A stretch of 64,000 nucleotides of DNA from Sabellastarte sp. h YS-2021 (GCA_964017235.1 OZ024933.1:5831962-5895961), one strand, 5' to 3'; positions 32,119 through 43,529 are shown, counted from the stretch's first letter. Notes: generated from the sequence alone by a model not told the origin. Program-made: numbers and translations.

Positions 32119-35100
32119 GTCAGTGCACTGAAATATAGAGTGTTTGTATTGAGTGATTTGGGTTTATTGTATGGGAAAAAAGCCCTATTGAGAGAAGAAT
32201 TGCTGGAACTACTATTTCAGACTGTAGAGAAATGTCCTACATTAGATTCTCTGTGGGTGGTACAAACTAAGTATGTCTGATATACAAGTTAGCTTGCCTG
32301 TAATTCTAAATTAAAGTAGAATAAGACCTTATATATATAGGGCTTTTCAGCCTCATCTTAAATAATGGTGTAGGGCTTCTCTCCACTGGTGCTAAAAATT
32401 GTTGGGCTTCTCTCCTGTAGAGCTTTCTCCACAATTAAGATATTTTTTTCTCCCAGATTCCATGTAGTTAAGTGATGGCACAAAAAGGCATTACAATATT
32501 GCTGAATTGTTCAGGATTAGGGGTGGGACGAGTACAAATAATTCGGGTCGATTACTCGCAGATAAAAACTCGACTCGACATCGAGCCCTCGCGACATTTA
32601 GTATCCACGATAACAGGAAATGACATCCAATATGGTGGCTCCCGTAAACGAAAAAAATACAAAGATAAAAGCCTTGAATCGCTTGAATTAGCTATTGTCA
32701 GCACATAATATCAATAATATTATGTTACAAATGGTGGATTATGCGATTTGATGAAAGTAAGGTATGTTATTTATGTTTTATTAACTAAAAAACGTAACCG
32801 GTTCTATAGGTTGATATATGTACACAAGCACTCGACCCCAAGAATTGGGGTCAAATTTTCGTGAAATTCACCTCGCTCGGCGAGTGTCGACTGCTCGGTC
32901 GCACCCTATTCAGGATAATACCTAGGGATGGGATATTAGCACTTTTCAAATCGATATCCACAGGGGTTTTAATTTTCCATGACTGAGTATTGATTTCTGG
33001 AAACAAGCGATAGACTCATCTGCCACTGTGGCCGAGTGGATAACACACTCAAACAGGAACATAGAGGACGTGGGTTCAAACCCAAGTACAGGCAGATACA
33101 TAGTGGCTCAGATGGTCCCTTAAAATGGCGGTCCTCTCTCATAGTCTCCTATCCCCAGTGGCAGGTTAAAGAACCACAAGGACGTTGATAAATGGTTATC
33201 CTTGAGCCTCTGTCTTCCAGTTAGGGTAATGTCAGTAACTTGAGAGTTGGGCTGTACTTGTACAGTCGGGTGGGGTCAAATAGCGCTTTAACTCCTGTAG
33301 TACATGGAAATATTGCGCTGAGCATAAATATATACATATAATAGAAAAATACAACTCATTATTAGGCTACTAGCAGGTGTTAAAATTATGTTAAACATTT
33401 CTACATAATCTAAAAATGAATCATCTATAGTGGGTAAATTGTTTATCGATATTGCCGATATTTATTGTTTTGGAACTGGACTCCCGATATCGAGATCTAA
33501 ACATGTATTTCAATATCGCCATTTTAAGTAAAACTGTAAACTTACACTGTTAATACTCGAAGTAAAGCAAAAATCTGAAGACATTGTACACTTTTATCTC
33601 ACATTTTTGAAGTTTTCAATGGGTTTTTGATGAAAACTGCATTGTTTTGTTTTGATTCATTTCGCTTCCTGTTAGCAGTTCGGGAAACACTAAAATAAAA
33701 CGTTTTCAGTTTCCCGAATTTGGACTATTTGGTAGACAATATGAACCCCCCGATATCGCCCGATATTGAAATATTTTTACATTCAATATCGATACCCACA
33801 AAGCCAAACGATTTACCCCCTAATCATCTAGCTTCATCAATTTTGTGAATTTGTGTTATAGTTTATGCAGGTGTTCCACTGGAGCCGACAGCATTTTTGG
33901 ACAGTCGGGACCAATGTTTACATGGCCGGGTAGGGTCGGTTGCAAGTTTGATATTTTCCCGACCCTCTCCGACTCTTGTTCCGACCCTAATTTCAGCCCC
34001 CTATCAACAGGCCTGTCGGTTACACTTCCAGGCTATCATAATATGAAGCCGGCTTGTCTTTTATAATTTATTAGGTACTGCTCATTTGTAGTCCATTTGC
34101 TGCATCATGTGAAGTAAAAGTACGATCAAAAATTATGTCAAGAATGACAGTGCAAGTGATCATAATTTCAAAGTTAAAGACTGAGATAGAAAAGGTCAAA
34201 TTTTATATTTTAAATGACTTTTTCGTTCATAAACTGAAGCAGACATACATTGATTTTATTTCTATGTATATTAAAACAAAAAAGTGGAAACTGTAATTGA
34301 AACTACAAAAAAATAAATTTGGACATTTTAGAATCGAAATATTCAGCCTTGACCTAGTATAAGGATTGTTTATTGCTCCACACTTGACCCTCTTTTTTTC
34401 CCAAAAATTCATCAAAAACTGTTGTTACAATAGCGACTTCAAGTCTGGTCGTGGGGTTCCGTATGTTTCTCCAGTCCTATCTGTTTCTCAGTACGGCTTG
34501 TCGGGACTTGATACGACTTGACTGTTATGGGTTTAGAGCTTGTCCTGGTAGTTTCCAGACCAGTCTTGTAGAAAACATCCCGACCCTACGGCAGGTCGGC
34601 CTCTGGATCCAGACAAGCCTGTATGTTTCACGTCCTGTCGGGGAGTTGAAGCCAACCCCAAAATTTCCCACCTTTTTGTGGATTTTTGTCCCTGACCCCC
34701 CCCCCCCCCCCCCCGACTTTTGCAGCCGACCTTATAATAATACAGAGTTGTATGGTTGGCCTCCAGTGGAAACACTGCATTACACTTATATAAGGTTATA
34801 AGCTTAGGATAAAATAATAAGGTATTCCAAAGTGTTGAAGTAAGTCACAACAAAAAATTTGTTGTTGTTTTCAGTTTCCCGAATTCAGAATATTTAGTAG
34901 ACAATCTCACCCCCCATGAAGCCCCCACCCCCGATATCGGCCAATATTGAAATACAGTAGAACCTCTAATATCAGACCCTCTTGGGAGAGCAAAATTTAG
35001 GTCGGATAATAGAAAGGTCAGATAATAGAAAGGCTAATATAACAGGTTTAAATGGAGTTGGGAGAGTGGATTTGAGGTTGGATAGTTGAAAATTTGGATA

Positions 35101-38100
35101 ATAGAGGGTCGGATAATAGAGGTTCTGTATTTTACATTCAATATCGGTATCAACATAGCCAAACAATTTACCCACAAACAATTTTTCCAATGTTGAATGC
35201 AACAACTGCTTTTGAAATGAACATCAACATTTGTTTGATTTTTATGACAGGCCAACTGCTTTTCATAACATAAAATCAAATCTTGTCACTTTTTTGAAAA
35301 TGTGGTTAAAATATAAAATCCGTAGATATTTAACATATTTTAAATAAATTTCACCATATGTTCAATAAAATGCAAGTTTTATAGATGGGTCAAAATAGGA
35401 TCCTTTGGGATGTGGTGTGATGTTGGTGATTGCTAAACATTTTGCAGAGTCCGAATTTCAGACGCTTGACCCAGATTCCGATTTTGGCGCAGTAAACACG
35501 TGAACTATCAAACTTCTGCGGACATTGTTGCAGCACTACTGTGTACATGACTTTTGAGTCTGTAGGTACTTGGTGTTTATGTCTCGTGCTTTTTTCTGTA
35601 GGAACATGGCGATTCTGTCTTTGTGTACATGATTTTTGTGTCTTGAGGTACATATACGTTGTGTCTGTTTGACATGGTGTTGCTATATATATGTACACAG
35701 ATTCTGTGTCTGTAGGTACATGTACTGTGTGTTTGTTTGACATGATGGTTCTGTATCTATATACAGTAGGGACGTCATCAGGTACCGTGATATCATCATA
35801 TCGCCAATGGTTCAAGTCTGCACATGCTTTGCAACCATAACCCGATTTCCGGGGTTTAGTTACCAGATTAGTGAAAAATTAAATATGTGGGTGAGCCTGA
35901 ATTCATAACTGGAAATGGCTCTCAGTTTATATTGTATCCACCGGAAGCATCCGGTGGATACTTTGGTTTAGCGTTCGCTACGCCATTGCCACCGCGCATA
36001 GAGAGATTTTAGGCATTAAAGCTCTAATGCCCTTGTTCCACCAAAGGATTAAGCCCCGATCCTGTCGGCGACCCTTAATTGTGGGTAGTCTTGGAAAAAA
36101 TGGAAAAAAAATTGACCAATGGGGTGGAAGACAGAATCGGTATGAAGGTCTGGGATTAACTACAGATCGGCCTCAGGACGCCCCAGGAGGCCCCAGACAG
36201 TCCCTAACTGGTCTGGGACTAAGAACAGACTAAGCCATTTTTCTGGTCGGTTTGAACCACGATCCTGTCGTAGACAAACCGACTGGGTCCCAGGACGCCT
36301 CAGGCCTCCTGGGACTAAGCCCCGACTAACCCAGGATTAAGTCCCGACCCCACAAGGTGTCCTGAGGCGTCCCCAGGCGTCCCCAGACCGAGATAGCCGA
36401 TTTTTGTTTTGCAATGGGACTAAGGGTCGCAGGAAGCCTGGGACTAAGAATAGAGGGTCTGGGACTAAGGGTCGGCGACTAAGGGTCGCAGGCGGCCTGG
36501 GACCACATAGGACTGTGTAAATTTGGTCTGAGGAGGCCTGAGGACGCCTGGGACTGGACATTTTGTTTATGGCGGGAAAAAATAATCGGTTGGGGTCGGG
36601 AGAAATATCAAACATGTTTGATTTCTCACACGGCCTCAACCGACCACAACCGACCCTTACAGGAAGCCTGGGACTAAGCATATTTTTGAAACCGACCCTC
36701 AAAAACCCTTAATCGGGAGCCTTAGTCGTGTGGTGGAACACCCACATAAGAGGAAAACTACAGCCGCTAGGTTCACCAAATTTGCAGGATATCTTCATTG
36801 GGGGGTAAGCTTCTCTGGGAAGGAAAATAGCCTCATTCTGAAAAACAAGATGGCCGCCACGGGCATTTCTTTGAAAATAATCGACATTTTTCTACTGGCT
36901 GTTTCTCATAGGTAGAAGGTTGAATCTCTTCATAGGTGATATGTATAACAGATATATATGTCCTCTACAACCTTGCACACATTTGACCTTGAAGCTCTTA
37001 ATTCAAGATTATCCACGGAGTGCCGAAGTAACCCACATAGCGGACTTTAAAAGTGCCTATATCTCCCTTGTTATTGGTCCTAGAGGTTTGCAATGTGAAA
37101 CCAACCTATAGGAAATCATGTGCTGCGAATCTTTTGATGTTGTCAGAATTGACCTTGGACCCTCCTTCAAGGTCAAACGAGGATAGCCAAACTTAAAAGT
37201 GCTTATAACTCGCTTATTATTGATCCTAGAGGTTTGGGATGGTAAACCAACATATAGGAAATGATGGGCTGGGAATCTTCTGGTGTGGTTGGATTTGACC
37301 TTGGGCCCCTCCTTCAAGGTCAAACGAGGTTAGCCAAAGTTAAAAGTGCTTATAACTCGCTTATTATTGATCCTAGAGGTTTGGAATGGTAAACCAACAT
37401 ATAGGAAATCATGGGCTGGGAATCTTTCTGTGTGGTCGGATTTGACCTTGGGCCCCTCCTTCAAGGTCAAATGAGGACAGCCAAACTTAAAACTGCTTAT
37501 AACTCTCTTATTATTTGTCCTACATGTTTGGGATGGTAAACCAACATTAGTGGTGTGAACGGTAAACCGGTATGCCGCATTTCGTTTCGTTTAGGTAGAA
37601 ATGACGAAATCCGCAAAGAATATTTAAGTACCGGTAATTGAAAACATCATCATATTAGGCTTTCTACTGGTTAATATTTCGTCAAAACAATAAAGAACAT
37701 ATACATTTGAGGAAAAACTTGCATATTCACTTTATATTCATGGTAAATGAAGTTTACAAACTTCAAAATATCTCGCAAATCCATTTTTCCTATTGATAAT
37801 ATAGCTCATGTATGCTCGCGTAAAACTTTTTATCATATATCTGTACACTTTCGAAATCCCAGATTTCGTTCGGTTTCAACGCCCCGAAAACCGGTTTTTA
37901 TTTTCACAACCGGTCCAACCACTAACCAACATACAGGAAATGATGGGCTTGGAATCTTCTGGTGTGGTCGGATTTGACCTGGGGCCCCTCCTTCAAGGTC
38001 AAACAAGGATAGAAAAGGTTAAAACTGCTTATAAGTCGCTTATTATTGCTCCTAGAGGTTTGGGATGGTAAACCAGCATATAGGAAATCATGGGCTGGGA

Positions 38101-41100
38101 ATCTTTTGGTGTGATCGGATTTGACCTTAGACCCCTCGTTCAAGGTCAACCAAGGATAGCCGAACTTAAAAGTACTTATAACTCACTTATTATTGGTCCT
38201 AGAGGTTTGGGATGGTAAACCAGCATATAGGAAATCATTGGCTGGGAATCTTCTCGTGTGGACGGAATTGACCTTGGGCCCCTCCTTCAAGATCAAACGA
38301 GGATAGCCAAAGTTAAAAGTGCTTATAACTCGCTTATTATTGGTCCTAGAGGTTTGGGATGGTAAACCAGCCTATAGAAAATCATGGGCTGGTAATCTTC
38401 TGGATACAAGTTTGCATCGGTCTCCGATGCGTAGGTCTAGTTCTAAAGTGAAGATCCTTGGATTTTACCCTTAATAAAGTAAAAATTTCTGTTTTTTCGG
38501 AGAATTTACAGGGTTTATAATGTTTTGAATAGAAAATATAAAAATATAAATAGTTGAAATGTAGATACTAACTTAGTGATTAATACTGCAATATCATCCA
38601 CTATTTTGTTCACGGTATTGAGACAGCAAACTAATACACGATGACGATAATACACGATGACGTAATATACATTTTATGTGTCTGTAGGTACATGCTGATC
38701 TCACGTTCCCCTGTGTTTCATGCTATGTTGTGTGGGGAGATGGCAGAAAAAGGAGTCGTCACAGTGGAGGATGTCCGACCTGATGCTTTCCAACAGATGC
38801 TGAAGTGGGTGCTTCTAACAGTTGCAAATTAATGATAAAAAAACCTGAAAAAAAATATTAAGCAGTACTTACAGTAGTCTGATTTTGGACTCGCTGATTT
38901 CCAAGCTGAATAAAAGTGAAGTAGGTGTTTCTGACATTAATTGAATCATGTAGCAGTGTCACTTCTAGCACATCTTTCTTGTGGAACCACATGTTACTTT
39001 TCATGTTTTCGGTATCTGCATGTAGGATATATTGGAATCAAAGGGATCCTAGAACTCATGTGCTTCATGTAGAGCTGAAACGATTAGCAAAATTTGGTAG
39101 CCGGGTAGTCGCTTGCATTAACCGTTGACTAACTGATTAATTGTTTCTGACGTTTAGCATGTATGAGAAATACAGAAAATGTGTGTTCTGGATGTAAACA
39201 AACAAAATGGTGGATCGCGAGATGCTAAAAAGCAAAGAATTCACTAGATTATTCGGTAAATTGGCCAATAATATAATATTTTGATATTTTAAAAATAAAA
39301 TGCATATAAAATGCTTTAATTTGATACATTTTAAGGTCTTAACTCGAGATACTCATAGTTACAACAATCACGTATAGTCTGCTATGTGGTGATATACACA
39401 AAGTAAATAACCGACTTCATAATATTGGCGTCGACTAGTGCTTTGATAACCTACTAATTGATTAGTATGAATAATCGTTTCAGTTCTAGCTTCATGCTGT
39501 GTAATCATTAAACGTCCCGCAAGAGACACCTGTTTGTATTCAGGAGAAATTCACGCGGAAGGGGCCACTGGCCCACACATTTTCTATTGCTTATAGCTCG
39601 GCATCCACTGGGGGATTCTCTTCAAATTTAGCACATGTATGTAGTAGCCCTGGGAAAATTATCTGAATATGGTGCCATGACATGTCGACCAATGAGAGAA
39701 GTCACATGACCAAAAACATGTTTTTAAAAGTTGTCTGCATGTTTTCACATGATATTTGGCAAGTATTTTTGTTATATAGATGTCTGTAAATAATTAACTT
39801 TTGCAAGTAATCGGAAACAAAATGGCTGACTCAATAACCATTAACTAAACACCACAATTTTTCTTAACAATGAAAAATCTTTAATATCTCGGAAATGGTG
39901 CAAAATAGAGCATTTTCGACGAAATTTTTGAGCACCAGGGTATACTCTGCCACTTTTTTGCCAAAAATATTTTCCCGCCATTTTTGGCAGCCATCTTGAA
40001 TTTCTGCGCAAAAGCACATTTGTCTCGGAAATGGTGCAAGATATTGCATTTTCAACGAAGTTTTGGGGCCCCCAGGATATACCGTAAATGACCTATTTAG
40101 CGCATCCGCCCTTGTAACCGCACCCTATCTCTTTGTCGAGGCAATATCGTTGGTGACAGTGCACAATATCCACATATTTTGTATATATTGCACGTATTTT
40201 TACTAAATAAATTGACATTTTTGCCATGTCTTTCGAGTTTGTTTATATCTACCGCCATATTTACAGGAAGTGGGTATTTTTAGTAGATACTAAATGTCGG
40301 AAAACCATTATTCTTACCAGATTGACCTATACGTCATCCCGGAAAGTGTTTCATGATGAGTGTGCTAAAAGGGTAACTTTTTCCCACCAAATATTGAATA
40401 AAAATAGTCTTTCCTTAGCGCACTGTGCGCTAAATAGGTCATTTACGGTATGCAGAGTTCTCTGCCACTCTTTCAGGAAAACTTTTTCCTGCCATTTTTT
40501 GCAGCTTGAATTTTTGACAAATGGAAAAGCATTAAACAGAGCAAAATAGTTATTGCAGCAAAATCATTAATGTTAAATGGGACGCTTTGTTTTTGCTGTG
40601 CAGAAACAATTTCTTTTTCTCTTGCAAAGCAGTACTCTAGTTTAGAATTGGGGATTTAACTTTTGATACCTCCACAGACTAATAAACTTCGGTCCAGTTC
40701 AGTAATTTGCTTTCAACACCAGTAAAGTCCAGAAATCTACATTGTCACTGTTAACAATATGTGACAAATATAATATCCCTTGATATTTTGTGAAATAAAT
40801 CCACTTGATCTCAATAGAATATATATTGTGTAGTGGAAAGAGCATCTTTGTGATATATTAGTGATCTCTAAACATTTTGCAGAGTCTAAATTTCAAACCT
40901 TTGAGTCGGCCTTTTTGGGGAAGGTCATGTATGAACATTGTTGCAAAACTACAGAGAAATAGAGTTTTTTTCACAGATATGTGACCGTCCATTAGTGCTT
41001 TAACATTTGCTAGTTACACTCTTCGTTATTTTTCATGTAGTTTTTGTTGCTTCCACACTTTCTGTTTACAACCTTATGTCCCTTTCAAACCACAGGTGGT

Positions 41101-42803
41101 ATACCCTACAGTTAGAAGTTTTATTCGGTGGCAGAACACGCCTCCTAGGACACCTCGTATCTTCTGAGATTTGGAGTATCCATACGATATGACACACATG
41201 GCCACTGATGGGACAGTAACAGCAGGATGATAGTAGTACAAACATCACCGATAGACAACCTCCATTTACCTCCACTCACCTCATATAGCCGTCGAATAAA
41301 CACCTGCTACCGAAATGAGAACGAGTTACAACCTTCTATAAATCGTGGACGACACCTTCAGTTACTGTATGAAAAATCTGCGGAAAGTCACTGGCGGGGA
41401 TGGGGAGACACGTATAAAGTGGAAAAGAGACGGTGACTGAGGGTGAATGGTGGTGGAAATTTTGACCAATCTCAAAAATTCTGTGTTACGGGAGATCCAC
41501 TGTAGACAAAAGTTCGCATATAGGCGTCATCCGGTAGTTGAAGCACGGTGGCGTTTTGTCTAAAGCCTACTAAACCGCGGGTGATACCGTCTGTAGTGTG
41601 AAAGGGGTATTAGTATTTGTTCTTTTCATGTGTCTGTTTACAACCTCGCTGTTTCTCTGTTTCAGTTACATCTACCTGGATGACCTGAGGTTAGACCAGG
41701 ACGTGGTTGTGATGGTACTCTATGCCTCCAAGAAGTACCTTCTGCCTGGGCTGACTGAACGCTGCATCCACTTCCTGAACCAGAACCTGCACGTCTCCAA
41801 CGCCACGCTCATTCTCGACATGGCGTTGTTGTTTGAGGAGAAGAAATTGGCAGAAAAGTGCATCACTTTGATCAAAATCAACACCAAGGATGCTCTGGAG
41901 GTCGACAGTTTTCTCGACGTGCGGCTGGATACCTTAGACTATATCCTGGGTATGGATGCCCTCAGTTGGGAAGAGTCCAGCCTCTTTCTCAGATGCATCG
42001 AATGGGCCAAGCGACAGTGTGACTGCGTTGGTGTAAAACCCACTGGAATAGAAATCCGTAAGGTCTTAGGCAAGAGTCTCTTTAAGATCAACTTCTCCAA
42101 CATCCGTGGCCCAGTTTTCATTAAACACGTCTCTCCACTCAAGATCTTAAGCGAACGCGAAGAGCTGAAGTTTCTCAGACACTTGACGGTCAAGTACGAT
42201 TCCGATGCAGACGATTGCACAGACGATATGAGTGATAATAGAGTTGCAGCTTCGCCACCAAAAGGATTTGCCTGCTCGAGGATGTTACGCCAGATATTCG
42301 ACGTCTCGTTTAACCACAGGAAGGAGGTTGTGACAAAAGCCAATGAGCATTTTATGTTCCAGTTGACGTTGCACAGTCAGTTCAGCTTCGTGATCGATTC
42401 CCTAGAATTATGTAGCGTTGCGGAATACCCTTACAGCGGCTGTAGGATTATGATGGTTCAGCCAAGGCTGGTGGTCAACAACCAACCCATACAGGCAAAT
42501 TTTAAGGATGTCATTCGCAAGTGTGATCCAGAAGTGATGAAGAGCCGGCGCCGGTTGGTAATGGAAGAGAAAGCAGTGATTTTAGAGGGTGAAAATCAGA
42601 TCGATGTCAGTTTTAAGATTTACAGCGACCACGGGTCCGGAGTGAATGTATGTGGGGTGATAAAGGTGTTGAAAGGAAGCAAGATGCAAGGAAAAGACAA
42701 GGATTTGGTGGTACCCTTGGAAATAGAGAGCAGAGATGGAGGGAACCAGATTCCAGTGTATGGGATAACGTACAGGTTAAACAGAGACGGTACACTCTTG
42801 TGA
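31919..42803 (+). CDS. BTB-BACK domain protein (BTBD6-like), three coding exons
   Basis: Joining 31919-32118, 38688-38804 and 41666-42803 gives 1455 nt, 484 residues plus stop, with both junctions phase 2 and flanked by GT and AG. The length is like that of BTBD3/BTBD6. The BTB domain covers about residues 18-140 and the BACK domain about 150-258; an acidic linker (DSDADDCTDDMSD) leads into a C-terminal beta-rich region from about 290 in the position of the PHR domain, only weakly similar. BTBD6-type proteins are cytoplasmic adaptors that bring substrates to Cullin-3 ubiquitin ligases. Introns of 6.6 and 2.9 kb are filled with mobile elements. Homology is inferred from motif recognition; family-level confidence is high, the exact orthologue is not determined. 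Confidence 0.85.
32518..32908. mobile_element. hAT-type MITE with perfect 8-bp target duplication
   Basis: TAGGGGTGGGACGAG at the left and TAGGGTGCGACCGAG read inward from the right. TTCAGGAT lies at both 32510-32517 and 32909-32916. It is 391 bp, non-coding, and inside intron 1 of the BTB-BACK gene. Confidence 0.88.
32923..33825. mobile_element. MITE (TAGGGATGGG type) carrying a SINE
   Basis: It starts TAGGGATGGGATATT and ends near CCCCCTAATC. Its right half (33690-33825; TTTCCCGAATT, CCGATATCG, CAATATCGATACCC) is repeated at 34860-35175. A SINE interrupts it at about 33005-33340. The left end also resembles 47291 and 44625. Confidence 0.6.
33005..33340 (+). mobile_element. tRNA-derived SINE (family 2, plus copy)
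   Basis: It starts ATCTGCCACTGTGGCCGAGTGG (box A-like TGGCCGAGTGG) with box B-like GGTTCAAACCC near 33075. The body includes TTAAAATGGCGGTCC and GATAAATGGTTATCCTTGAG; the end is AT-rich. The same sequence occurs on the minus strand at 62785-63006. Confidence 0.8.
33868..34777. mobile_element. TIR element with CAGGTGTTCCACTGGAG / CTCCAGTGGAAACACTG ends
   Basis: Inverted termini frame about 910 bp rich in GTCGGGAC/CCGACC motifs and a C-tract at 34688-34714. No coding capacity is seen. The CAG...CTG ends are hAT-like; a target duplication is not evident. Confidence 0.6.
34850..35180. repeat. Second copy of the TAGGGATGGG MITE right half
   Basis: It aligns with 33690-33825 on both sides of a 173-bp insertion (34955-35127). 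The uninterrupted paralogue supplies the empty site for that insertion. Confidence 0.7.
34955..35127. mobile_element. Pogo/Tigger-like MITE, TA target (copy 1)
   Basis: CAGTAGAACCTCTAATATC at the left and CAGAACCTCTATTATCC read inward from the right, flanked by TA at 34953-34954 and 35128-35129. The paralogous empty site at about 33770 has one TA. Confidence 0.85.
35180..35936. other. Intron 1 sequence with acceptor-like repeats
   Basis: 35425-35500 resembles 40868-40945 (CTAAACATTTTGCAGAGTC, then diverged), hinting at duplicated intron DNA. CTGTAGGTAC-type motifs recur at about 35571, 35607 and 35713, copying the real exon-2 acceptor at 38681-38690. No exon follows them. Confidence 0.45.
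36027..36747. mobile_element. MITE nested in the Helitron-like element
   Basis: CCCTTGTTCCACCAAAGG at the left is mirrored by GGGTGTTCCACCACACG read inward from the right. The interior repeats GGGACTAAGG and GGCCTGGGA motifs. Non-coding; open frames here are compositional. Confidence 0.6.
37050..38400. repeat. Tandem array of about 160-bp units (Helitron core)
   Basis: Each unit carries TAACTCGCTTATTATTG, CCTAGAGGTTTGGGATGGTA, ATAGGAAATCATGGGCTGGG and TTGACCTTGGGCCCCTCCTT. Units are diverged by a few per cent or more. One unit is interrupted by the hAT MITE below. Confidence 0.85.
37548..37924. mobile_element. hAT-type MITE with perfect 8-bp duplication, inside the array
   Basis: TAGTGGTGTGAACGG at the left, TAGTGGTTGGACCGG inward from the right, 377 bp. 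ACCAACAT flanks both sides (37540-37547, 37925-37932) and is a single motif in the intact array units, confirming the insertion. Confidence 0.9.
38688..38804 (+). CDS. BTB-BACK gene, coding exon 2
   Basis: 117 bp between TCTGTAG and AA|GTGGGT. It encodes YMLISRSPVFHAMLCGEMAE and VEDVRPDAFQQMLN across the junction, the central BTB helices and strands. Joined to exon 1 it restores HAHKYML, the conserved BTB motif. Confidence 0.85.
38805..39504. other. Intron 2, 5' part
   Basis: No gene is seen. 39060-39490 has weak inverted motifs around GAAACGATTAGCAA and AATCGTTTCAGTTCTAGC and may be an old TIR element. Confidence 0.4.
39505..40640 (+). mobile_element. Helitron-like element, short core
   Basis: The 5' end AA|TCATTAAACGTCCC and 3' end GTACTCTAG|T match the layout of 51014-53425; shared blocks include ATCACATGACCAAAAA-like sequence near 39710 and GGGACGCTTTGTTTTTGCT near 40580. 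It has about two core units (39880-40080), the second interrupted by a MITE. Confidence 0.65.
40082..40448. mobile_element. MITE with perfect TIRs and TA duplication
   Basis: CCGTAAATGACCTATTTAGC reads identically inward from both ends over at least 24 bp, flanked by TA (40080-40081 and 40449-40450). 367 bp. Its interior matches 28930-29160. Perfect TIRs suggest recent movement. Confidence 0.88.
41080..41607. mobile_element. TIR element 58 bp upstream of exon 3 acceptor
   Basis: CCCTTTCAAACCACAGGTGG at the left and CCCCTTTCACACTACAGACG read inward from the right. Same family as 53992-54645 and 388-590. It ends only 58 bases before exon 3, so the branchpoint and polypyrimidine tract lie in the short remaining intron. 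Confidence 0.75.
41666..42803 (+). CDS. BTB-BACK gene, coding exon 3 (end of BTB, BACK, C-terminal region)
   Basis: Starts YIYLDDLRLDQDVVVMVLYA after TTTCAG; the BACK region includes LLFEEKKLAEKCITLIKINT, FLDVRLDTLDYIL and RKVLGKSLFKINF. The stop TGA is at 42801. Open frame upstream of 41666 is intron. Codon use is markedly more GC-rich than the surroundings, supporting selection. Confidence 0.9.
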
Positions 42804-43527
42804 ATACAGGCTCTGGGTTTTTTTGTTTTTTTGTTGTTTTTTTTGGGGGGGGGGGGGGGGGGGTTCGATTTGTCTTGCCAATGTTTGTCGTATACTCAAA
42901 TCTATCAGAATTTAAAAAATTCTGACAAAAGAGAAACTAGACTTGTTGATGGATTATTCTGTCACAATTTGAAATGCTCAGTCAGAATTTCAAATTGTGA
43001 CAAAATTATCCATCTGGAACAGTTGTCCTCAAAGTTTCAGGATTGATTAATTCACCTAGTTTGATGACCCTATAATCCAGCTAGAATCTGGAGCACACAT
43101 AAATAATACTCATAAAAAATAGTCAAAAATTAACTCCTTAAAAACAGTATTGAACTCTCTGGGACTAAGTTTTAAGAAACCCTTGTCTAAAGTACTTTTT
43201 AACTGAATTATTTAAGATGAGTTTATTAGGTTAGTAAATTCCAAAAGTTATGGCTAATTTTACTGAAGATGGAAACCACTGAAGTATTCTAGTAATTGTA
43301 AGCTAGCATTCGATAACTTAAAGTATAACTGAAATCAGGAGTTTCAATTGTTCACCAAGTAATGGCCTGCTTTAGCCATCTACAAACCAGTTTGCGAAGT
43401 ATGGTATCGTGGAGGAAATACAGAAACTGTCAGATGTACATGCGCCATATATGTGAACATTGAAAGTACTGGTGAAGCAGAAAATTCTCACAAATATGGG
43501 TGTAATTTGCTGAACTTAACTTTGAAA
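42804..43527 (+). other. Presumed 3'UTR / downstream flank
   Basis: Begins with T- and G-rich homopolymers (42818-42864). No strong polyadenylation site was fixed. No further exon is seen. Confidence 0.4.
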
Positions 43528-43529
43528 TA

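Larger units (their letters stand above)
35937..38440 (+). mobile_element. Helitron-like element with tandem core
   Basis: The 5' end is A|TCCACCGGAAGC; its first 22 bases form a hairpin (CCACCGG paired with CCGGTGG). The 3' end has the hairpin GCATCGG-TCT-CCGATGC (38414-38430), six bases, then CTAG|T. 5'-TC, 3'-CTRR with an upstream hairpin and A/T flanks are Helitron hallmarks. The core holds about eight tandem units of about 160 bp (37050-38400), as in bivalve pearl and Helentron-type elements. No helicase gene, so non-autonomous. Two other elements are nested in it. Confidence 0.78.

Noticed and set aside
34451..34801. 116-codon frame with a poly-Pro stretch
   Set aside because: The proline run is a C homopolymer inside a TIR element; there is no supporting signal.
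36027..36702. Open frames of 68 and 121 codons rich in Arg/Pro/Gly
   Set aside because: They translate the GGGACTAAGG/GGCCTGGGA motifs of a MITE on both strands.
41598..41665. Hydrophobic N-terminus (MKGVLVFVLFMCLF...) read as a signal peptide of the exon 3 product
   Set aside because: It is intron sequence: a polypyrimidine tract and CAG end at 41665 and the phase matches exon 2. The hydrophobicity comes from the T-rich tract.
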